From JBGPBY01 sp041481485 (GTDB taxonomy: Bacteria > Acidobacteriota > Terriglobia > 20CM-2-55-15): a stretch of 5,264 nt of DNA. Of this stretch, positions 1 to 5,264 are shown piece by piece. Position 1 is the stretch's first letter; every line of letters starts with the position of its first letter. The stretch lies in NCBI GenBank assembly GCA_041481485.1, contig JBGPBY010000514.1, positions 1-5,264 of the forward strand. Reading direction: 5' to 3'. The notes under the pieces are model-generated. The model was not told where the DNA came from. It searched no databases and worked only from the letters and a program-made list of their open reading frames with translations. The position numbers and the translations under genes were made by a program.

Positions 1-30
1 CCGAAGGCAGAATCTTATAAAAAAGTTAAT

Positions 31-60
31 TTGACATTGGGTGTGCCATGGTGATTTGAT
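31..60 (+). promoter_or_regulatory. Possible sigma70-type promoter
   Basis: A perfect -35 consensus TTGACA at 31-36 is followed after 18 bases by TTTGAT at 55-60, which matches four of six -10 positions. An AT-rich stretch (about 11-30) lies upstream, as an UP element would. If used, it would give a leader of roughly 450 bases before ATG 522, containing the inverted repeat at 110-133 and the 59-codon frame. The weak -10 and the long leader keep confidence low. Confidence 0.3.
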
Positions 61-109
61 GTCGCCGGGTATCCACAATAAGGGCCACAAGAGCCCAGCC
101 CAATGGGGT

Positions 110-133
110 CTAATCCGAATAAGTACGGATTAG
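110..133. repeat. Perfect 8+8 bp inverted repeat in the leader region
   Basis: CTAATCCG at 110-117 and CGGATTAG at 126-133 are exact reverse complements separated by eight bases (AATAAGTA). No T-run follows, so it is not an intrinsic terminator. It may be a dimeric-regulator operator or an RNA hairpin in the 5' leader if transcription starts near position 65-70. Confidence 0.45.
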
Positions 134-258
134 GAAACAGGAACGTCGACCGCGCATGATTCGTCTCGAATCAACCAGGAATAGTGGCGGCACTTATCAG
201 AACGTTCCGTAAATTAGGAAGAATAAGACCGAAGTTCGTTCCACGTTCGATCTTCTAC
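134..258. other. Noncoding stretch with no recognised feature
   Basis: I see no credible reading frame, RNA gene or repeat here. An 8-base self-complementary GAACGTTC (200-207) and several GTTC repeats (about 234-248) are present, but they do not form a recognised operator. Confidence 0.4.
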
Positions 259-266
259 AGGGGGGA
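259..266 (+). promoter_or_regulatory. Ribosome binding site for the 59-codon frame
   Basis: AGGGGGGA ends seven bases before GTG 274, a normal Shine-Dalgarno distance. It supports GTG 274 as a real or ancestral start. The main gene is preceded by a very similar G-run, so the two starts share a style. Confidence 0.45.
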
Positions 267-273
267 TCTCTGA

Positions 274-453
274 GTGCGTCGAATTTTCATTTCAGTGTTG
301 GCATTGCCTTGTGTGGCTTCGGCTGCCAATGGTGCATTTGCTCAAGCCAAGGCTTCGATTCCCGGTGTCACGGTCACATGGACCAATACCGCGACGGGAG
401 TTATGGAAACTCGGCTGACTAACGACCGGGCGGACTCGCCAAACTGCGAGTGA
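274..453 (+). pseudogene. Truncated N-terminal remnant of a second Oar-like receptor gene
   Basis: A 59-codon frame beginning with GTG 274 and ending TGA 451-453. It starts MRRIFISVLALPCVAS, a basic and hydrophobic signal peptide with likely cleavage AFA|Q near residue 23. It then reads IPGVTVTWTNTATGV and TRLTND (residues 29-51). These 23 residues align without gaps to residues 40-62 of the receptor that follows, with 16 identities. Third codon positions mostly differ, so this is an old, once-selected paralog and not a recent copy. Relative to the intact gene, about eight residues are missing between the signal peptide and the domain (LGGIVSDS-like segment). Homology stops right after TND, where the conserved SGAYNFPSL is replaced by RADSPNCE and a stop. 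A one-base shift near 427 would give NDxGGL in the downstream frame, nearer the family pattern, which suggests a frameshift. A functional small secreted peptide is possible but less likely. Confidence 0.55.
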
Positions 454-511
454 TGCGATCCGGCAATTTTGAGAACTCACCACAGGTCTATTTAGTGATG
501 TCTTTAATCCC

Positions 512-518
512 GGGGGGG
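512..518 (+). promoter_or_regulatory. G7 tract acting as ribosome binding site of the receptor gene
   Basis: Seven consecutive G residues followed by AAA and then ATG 522. The first five Gs can pair with the CCUCC core of 16S rRNA, leaving a spacer of about five bases. This supports 522 as the start. A homopolymeric G tract here could also slip during replication and alter the spacing; this is inference only. Confidence 0.5.
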
Positions 519-521
519 AAA

Positions 522-3500
522 ATGAATCGAAATCACATTGCCGCTGCGGCGGTACTCGTACTTTGCTTTTGCGTGCTCGGATTCTCACAAGGCAATGCTC
601 AATTAGGGGGAATCGTCTCAGATTCGTCCAAGGCCTTGATACCGGGCGTCACAATAACCGTGACGAATACGGAGACCGGCGTCGTCGCTACCAACATCAC
701 CAATGATTCGGGGGCGTACAACTTCCCGAGCCTTCAGCCTGGAACGGCTTATAAGGTGACGGCATCCCTCTCGGGATTTCAAACCAAGACGGTCACCAAT
801 CTTGATCTTGGGACGTCCACGAACGTTCGGCAAGACTTTCAATTGGGAGTGGCTCAGGCCGCTTCGACGGTCGTCGAAATCGTTTCCCAGGCCGATACGC
901 TGAACACTTCTGCAACCGCGTCAGTTGGCGACGTGCTTGCGGCCGAACAGGTACGCGACCTTCCTCTCGTCGGCAACAACGTACTCGATTTGTTGAAGGT
1001 CCTGCCCGGCTACCGCTATAGCCAGTTCAACACTCCGGGTTTCGGAATTTACGATGTGCTCGGCGGTCAGACTCTCAATACAGTGAATGTGACTCGCGAC
1101 GGGCTCAGCGTGACCGATGGACGGTATTCTGCGGAGCTATACGGCCTCAGCACAACGACGAACATCAACCCCGAATTGGTCGGTGAAATCCGCCTGATCC
1201 TTGCACCTGTCGATGCGGAACTGGGGCGGGGCAATTCTCAAATCCAGATCCAGACGCGAGGGGGAACCAATAAATACACGGGAAGCGCAGTGTGGAATAT
1301 TCAGAACACAGCGTTGAACGCCAACACGTGGGCCAACAACAAGCGAATTGTCGCTGGCAAGTGGTCACCTGCGCCGTTGGACTGGAGAAACGCACACGAC
1401 TATACGTTGACCTACGGTGGCCCGATTCTCAAGAACAAGACGTTTTTCTTCGCTTCCTGGGATCAGCAAATCAGCAACACTCGAACACTGCAAAATCCCA
1501 CGGTGTACACCGATACGGCGCGTCAGGGCATTTTCCGGTATTGGGAGCAATACAATCCCGGTAACGCGGCATCCCAGCCTCCAACAACGTTTGGCGGCGC
1601 AACCCTCACGCAAGGTTTTTGGCCCTCAGTGGACTTTTCGGGCAACCCGAGGAAGCCGGACTTTAACTCCGCGCTGGATTCGAGCGGCAACACCGTCTCG
1701 TATAACGGCAGGCTCATGTGCTTCAGTGTATTCGGCAACATCAAGGCGGACGGGAGCCCCTTTACCCAGGCGGATTGCGGATCTCCGCTCGCCTTTGCGG
1801 TGACCAACCCCACCGGCTGGGACCCTTTGCGCCCCTTGCCGGACTCCACCCAATACATTGCCAAGGTACTCGGCGCCATGCCCCACGCCAATAATTTTGC
1901 CAGCGGCGATGGCCTGAATACTGCGGGATACCAGTACGTGCGGGGCACAAAAGGCCAGGGCGGTGGAAACGCTGCAGTCGGCGTTTCTCCGCTTGTGAAT
2001 CGCAAACAAATCAACCTTAAGATCGATCAGAACTTCAATGCCAGTCATAAGATCAGCGTGGGTTATACCTATCAGCGTGACGACAGCGCCGATTTCGTAG
2101 CTGCCTGGCCCGGCGGCATCAACGGTGCGACTCAGCGGCGCCCTCAGGTGCTCACAGCCACTGCCACTTCAACCCTTTCGGCCTCAATGTTGAATGAAGC
2201 CCGTTTTGGCATCAGGCGCGAAGTGACTGGCGAGTATCTCGCCCGCGAAAGCACCGATGCATCAATTCGGGACGCTGCCAACTCGTGGTATTTGACGGGA
2301 GGCACCAACGCTGAAAGCGGAAAAGCCTATCCGGTGGCATTCACTCCGGCGGGTGTTGGAAACGGTATCATCAGCATCGGCAGCCAGGGGCTGGGCAACA
2401 TCACACCACTCTACAATTATGCCGACACGTTCAGCTGGAGCCATGGCAAACACGCGATGAAAGTCGGCGGTGAGCTGCGCTTCACAGGATCGAATGGATA
2501 TAATGGAATTTTCTCGGGTGCAGGCGCTACCATGCCAACCGTGGCGGGAGGAGCTTCCACCGGTCTCGCCAGCGTACTTGCCAGCACCGTAAACACGGGC
2601 ATCTTCACTCAGTTGACCAATTTCTTATCGGCAGCACCCGCCGGATCCACCACAGGGCGGGCTAATGCCGCCAACCTGCTGTACTTCATGAACGGATCCG
2701 TTGCCAGCGCCTCTATGGGCCGTTGGATCGACGACTCTTCCGATGTCACCAAGGGACACTGGGAAGACATCACAACGAAAGGACAGAAGTACCGCGATCA
2801 GCTTGCCAACGAATGGTCTCTTTTCGTGAAAGACGATTGGAAACTTACCAAGAACCTCACACTCAATCTCGGCGTGCGTTACGATTATTACGGATCTCCC
2901 TACATCGGATCTGGTTTTACGACGACCACGAAAGATCAGGGGGCCGGATTGTTTGGGATCGGCCGGGGCAGTACCAACAATCTGTTCGATCGCTGGTTGA
3001 CGCCAGGCAACACGTTCCTGACCGGGTACGGGTCCAATGTGACGGCTGCCAACGCGCTGACATGTGCTAATGGCGTGAGCAGTCAATCGCCGTTAATTCC
3101 AGTGTCGAACTGCGATCCGAACCTGATGACTCAGATTGAATTTGTCGGACCCAATACCCCAAACCCCAACAAAGTTGTGATCCCTGTGGATAAAAACAAT
3201 TTTGGTCCCGCAATCGGTTTCGCGTGGCAGCTGCCGTGGCTTGGCGAAGGAAAGACTGTCGTCAGAGGCGGATACCAGGTAACTTATGCTGGAGCCGGCC
3301 GGAACGGACAGGGACTTGACGCGTTATTGGGCGGGGCGCCGGGCGCCACCAATTCTTCAACCACAAACGTAGCGGATCCCAACATCGCCGCGGTATTGGC
3401 GACTCGCGCGCTGAATCTCACCGACCTCTCCCTTCTTGTTCCTGTAACCGCGTCCTCGCTTCCTGGAGCCGCTATTCCCATTTACGGACACGCCGCTAAT

Positions 3501-5102
3501 TTTGAAGCCTATGACCCGAGCTTCCGGACACCGTACACCGAGAACATCACTCTGCAGATCACGCGCAGCATGGGAAAAAGATTAACCCTGGACGCCCGCT
3601 ACGTGGGCACGTTCGGCCGGAAGATGGAAGGTACGCAGAATCTCAATCAGCCGATCGTGTTTGACAACCCCGAGCTCTTGAAAGCGCTGGACGATACCCG
3701 TGCTGGTTTGGACTCGCCTCTGTTTGACCTGATGTTTGCAGGACTCGATGTTCATGGGGTCTCCGGTACTGGATACGGTGCGGTGGGAACCTGTGTCGCT
3801 AATCCTGGAAAACCTGGCGATGGCAAGGACGGCTGTCCAGTCGGTCAGGTTTTCCAACACGGTTCGGCTCAGCTGCGTAACAACGCCACGTTTACCAGTA
3901 ATCTGGCGAACGGAAATTACGTCGGCGTGATCAGTTCCCTCGCCAACTCCAGCACCGTTACCAGTGGCTTACAAGCTTTGCCGACGGGACTAACCGGTGT
4001 GAGCGCCAGGATACTCCGCAACGGTTGCGACCGGCTGGCCAATGGAAGATACGATCCCGCGTTGCCGGCTTCAGCAACTAATATTCCGACGCGCTGTTTC
4101 TCAGAGGACTACTTCTACCCAAATCCTCAATTCAACAACGCGTTTTTTACGATTCCGGGGTTCCATGGAAACTTCGCCCATAACAACTATCATTCAGGGC
4201 AGCTGCAGGTCACAGCAAGGCCAACGCAGGGAACCACAGTGCAGGCCAGTTACACATTGGCGAAGCTTCTCACCGACCGATACACGACCTACGTTGATCC
4301 TCGGAATCGTGATGCGGATTACTCGATCGACTATGCCAGCATCAAGCACACGATTCTGATGACCGGAACAGTCGAGCTACCCATCGGTCCCAACAAGTTG
4401 TTTTTTCCCAACGCGACGGGGTGGGTGGCGCGGGCATTGGAACGATGGCAGACCAGTTTCATTTATAACTGGGGTTCAGGGGCGCCCAGGGACACGTTTA
4501 CCGGTGGCTTTGGCGGCAATGGCCAACATCTTTATGCAGCCGGCGGCGGCAATCAACCTCAGGCTCGGCCGGATATCGTAGGACCCTGGGAAAATCCACA
4601 GACGGATTACCAGTGGAATGGACCCAACCACGACAGCGGAACCATCTATGGGTTTCCAAGTCCCTATGTGACTTTCAAGGATCCCCAATGCCTCAAAAGT
4701 GTCGCTGCCACCGACAGCATGGGGTTCAATCTCCAAAGCAATTGCACGCTGAACGGACTCGCGCTAGTCGCTCCGGCCGGTACACCAGGCGCGATAGACC
4801 TCGGCAGTGGCGTGTTTGGCATTCCGGTTCTTCAGAATCCCGCTCCGGGACACCAGGGGACCCAGGGCGCTCGCATGCTGACTTTGCCAGGACGGTGGGC
4901 ACTTGATGGCAACGTCAGCAAGACTTTCAGATTTTCGGAATCCAAGAGTCTCCAGTTTCGCTTCGATGCCACGAATATTCTGAATCATGCCAATCCCGGG
5001 GAGCCGACTTTCGACGTCATGAGTGCGAATTTTGGGCGCGTCACGGCAGACAAGGCCAGCAATTCGCGCGCGTTCCAGGCCCAACTCCGAATTGGTTTTT
5101 AA
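522..5102 (+). CDS. Oar-like TonB-dependent receptor with N-terminal CarboxypepD_reg domain
   Basis: Predicted outer-membrane TonB-dependent transporter/receptor of 1526 residues; substrate unknown. Seen in the sequence, numbered from ATG 522: a signal peptide at 1-26 (hydrophobic AAAAVLVLCFCVLG, likely cleavage GNA|Q); a CarboxypepD_reg-like beta-sandwich at about 28-110 (IPGVTITVTNT, TNDSGAYNFPSLQPG, LSGF); a TonB-box-like TVVEIV at 116-121; a plug at about 125-250 (LPLVGNNVLDLL, RDGLSVTDG, AELGRGNSQIQIQTRGGTN); and a barrel from about 252 to the end. Barrel landmarks are YGGPILKNKTFFFASWD (298-314), FVKDDWKLTKNLTLNLGVRYD (from about 768), DARYVGTFGRK (from 1024), DPRNRDADY (from 1259) and a terminal strand ending QLRIGF. 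The final Phe is the usual outer-membrane barrel signal. The protein is longer than the roughly 1000-1250 residues I expect of the family; the excess lies in probable loops, for example about 320-490. Start 522 is preferred because it places the signal peptide at the N-terminus; in-frame starts at 450, 453 and 498 would bury it. Two terminators follow, so it appears monocistronic. Myxococcus Oar has been linked to development and protease export; whether that applies here is unknown. Confidence 0.93.
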   Translation: MNRNHIAAAAVLVLCFCVLGFSQGNAQLGGIVSDSSKALIPGVTITVTNTETGVVATNITNDSGAYNFPSLQPGTAYKVTASLSGFQTKTVTNLDLGTSTNVRQDFQLGVAQAASTVVEIVSQADTLNTSATASVGDVLAAEQVRDLPLVGNNVLDLLKVLPGYRYSQFNTPGFGIYDVLGGQTLNTVNVTRDGLSVTDGRYSAELYGLSTTTNINPELVGEIRLILAPVDAELGRGNSQIQIQTRGGTNKYTGSAVWNIQNTALNANTWANNKRIVAGKWSPAPLDWRNAHDYTLTYGGPILKNKTFFFASWDQQISNTRTLQNPTVYTDTARQGIFRYWEQYNPGNAASQPPTTFGGATLTQGFWPSVDFSGNPRKPDFNSALDSSGNTVSYNGRLMCFSVFGNIKADGSPFTQADCGSPLAFAVTNPTGWDPLRPLPDSTQYIAKVLGAMPHANNFASGDGLNTAGYQYVRGTKGQGGGNAAVGVSPLVNRKQINLKIDQNFNASHKISVGYTYQRDDSADFVAAWPGGINGATQRRPQVLTATATSTLSASMLNEARFGIRREVTGEYLARESTDASIRDAANSWYLTGGTNAESGKAYPVAFTPAGVGNGIISIGSQGLGNITPLYNYADTFSWSHGKHAMKVGGELRFTGSNGYNGIFSGAGATMPTVAGGASTGLASVLASTVNTGIFTQLTNFLSAAPAGSTTGRANAANLLYFMNGSVASASMGRWIDDSSDVTKGHWEDITTKGQKYRDQLANEWSLFVKDDWKLTKNLTLNLGVRYDYYGSPYIGSGFTTTTKDQGAGLFGIGRGSTNNLFDRWLTPGNTFLTGYGSNVTAANALTCANGVSSQSPLIPVSNCDPNLMTQIEFVGPNTPNPNKVVIPVDKNNFGPAIGFAWQLPWLGEGKTVVRGGYQVTYAGAGRNGQGLDALLGGAPGATNSSTTNVADPNIAAVLATRALNLTDLSLLVPVTASSLPGAAIPIYGHAANFEAYDPSFRTPYTENITLQITRSMGKRLTLDARYVGTFGRKMEGTQNLNQPIVFDNPELLKALDDTRAGLDSPLFDLMFAGLDVHGVSGTGYGAVGTCVANPGKPGDGKDGCPVGQVFQHGSAQLRNNATFTSNLANGNYVGVISSLANSSTVTSGLQALPTGLTGVSARILRNGCDRLANGRYDPALPASATNIPTRCFSEDYFYPNPQFNNAFFTIPGFHGNFAHNNYHSGQLQVTARPTQGTTVQASYTLAKLLTDRYTTYVDPRNRDADYSIDYASIKHTILMTGTVELPIGPNKLFFPNATGWVARALERWQTSFIYNWGSGAPRDTFTGGFGGNGQHLYAAGGGNQPQARPDIVGPWENPQTDYQWNGPNHDSGTIYGFPSPYVTFKDPQCLKSVAATDSMGFNLQSNCTLNGLALVAPAGTPGAIDLGSGVFGIPVLQNPAPGHQGTQGARMLTLPGRWALDGNVSKTFRFSESKSLQFRFDATNILNHANPGEPTFDVMSANFGRVTADKASNSRAFQAQLRIGF

Positions 5103-5117
5103 TAGCCTCCATTAGAC

Positions 5118-5152
5118 AAAGCCTCCCCTGCCGCACCGGCAGGGGAGGCTTT
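5118..5152 (+). terminator. First terminator hairpin after the receptor gene
   Basis: AAAGCCTCCCCTGCCG (5118-5133) pairs perfectly with CGGCAGGGGAGGCTTT (5137-5152) around a three-base CAC loop. It lies 15 bases past the stop codon. The U-tract is short (TTT then AATAAATA). The A-rich 5' flank makes it nearly symmetrical, so it could act in both directions. Confidence 0.8.
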
Positions 5153-5159
5153 AATAAAT

Positions 5160-5203
5160 AAGGGACGGAGAGCCTTAAAAACGGCTGTCCGTCCCTTTTT
5201 TTT
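5160..5203 (+). terminator. Second, strong intrinsic terminator
   Basis: AAGGGACGGA-G-AGCC (5160-5174) pairs with GGCT-G-TCCGTCCCTT (5183-5197), with a single G/G mismatch and an eight-base loop, and runs into eight Ts (5196-5203). This is a textbook rho-independent terminator. Its stem is unrelated in sequence to the first hairpin, so it is a back-up terminator and not a duplication. Confidence 0.85.
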
Positions 5204-5247
5204 ATCAATTGTGAGTTGAATGTTGAGGGTTGATTAATGGACCTGGT

Positions 5248-5264
5248 GACATTGGTCCAATGTC
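5248..5264. promoter_or_regulatory. 17-bp perfect palindrome, possible operator
   Basis: GACATTGG-T-CCAATGTC is a perfect inverted repeat of 8-base arms around one central base, at the edge of the window. Odd-length palindromes of this size are typical of dimeric repressors such as the FadR/GntR family, but no family consensus is clearly matched. The left arm extended by one base (TGACATTGG) recurs at 32-40 over the putative -35 box. The symmetry may continue past the window edge, because the base before the left arm is T. Confidence 0.35.

Noticed and set aside
82..96. GGGC...GCCC short hairpin.
   Set aside because: It has only four base pairs and a seven-base loop, which is too weak to distinguish from chance.
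41..133. A 30-codon frame (GTG 41, or ATG 59) ending at TAG 131-133, as a possible leader peptide.
   Set aside because: There is no ribosome binding site or recognisable sequence, and it would begin within or at the putative promoter.
200..207. GAACGTTC palindrome with nearby GTTC repeats, as a possible LexA-type box.
   Set aside because: The spacing does not fit CGAAC-N4-GTTCG or other known SOS boxes, and the gene type gives no support.
450..521. Longer N-terminus for the receptor starting at GTG 450, ATG 453 or ATG 498.
   Set aside because: It would put up to 24 residues before an otherwise ideal signal peptide, and none of these starts has a better ribosome binding site than ATG 522.
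1523..2014. Antisense open frames within the receptor gene, the longest of 163 codons, with others at 1626-2048 and 2625-3086.
   Set aside because: They lie inside a strongly supported coding frame, show no recognisable domain or motif and have no convincing ribosome binding sites. They are expected by-products of a GC-rich long gene.

Overview
The window holds one large outer-membrane protein gene on the + strand (522-5102) with noncoding DNA on both sides. The protein is an Oar-like TonB-dependent receptor: signal peptide, carboxypeptidase-regulatory-like (CarboxypepD_reg) domain, plug, then a very long beta-barrel. This architecture, with family phrases such as YGGPILKNKTFFF, DARYVGTFGRK, DPRNRDADY and NILNHANPGEP, is most typical of Acidobacteriota (Bryobacterales/Solibacter-like lineages), which carry many such genes. 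The moderately GC-rich composition fits. The taxon is inferred from one gene family and is not proven.

Layout. Positions 1-273 are noncoding. They carry a possible sigma70-type promoter (31-60) and a perfect 8+8 bp inverted repeat (110-133); nothing else convincing was seen. Positions 274-453 hold a 59-codon GTG-started reading frame with its own G-rich ribosome binding site. It encodes a signal peptide followed by a short piece of CarboxypepD_reg domain that aligns with the same part of the big gene. It looks like the decayed 5' end of a second, diverged receptor gene. Its TGA overlaps an ATG (453) in the frame of the big gene. The big gene most likely starts at 522, just after a G7 tract, and ends at 5102 in the C-terminal Phe typical of outer-membrane barrels.

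Downstream are two consecutive intrinsic-terminator hairpins (5118-5152 and 5160-5203). The gene therefore appears to be transcribed alone, with no SusD-like or other partner in the window. The last bases hold a perfect 17-bp odd-length palindrome (5248-5264). One half of it, extended to TGACATTGG, also occurs at 32-40 over the putative -35 box.

No new multi-gene system is visible. The points most worth a second look are the receptor remnant upstream, the arrangement of all ten mature-protein cysteines into five short-range pairs, and the shared intergenic motif.
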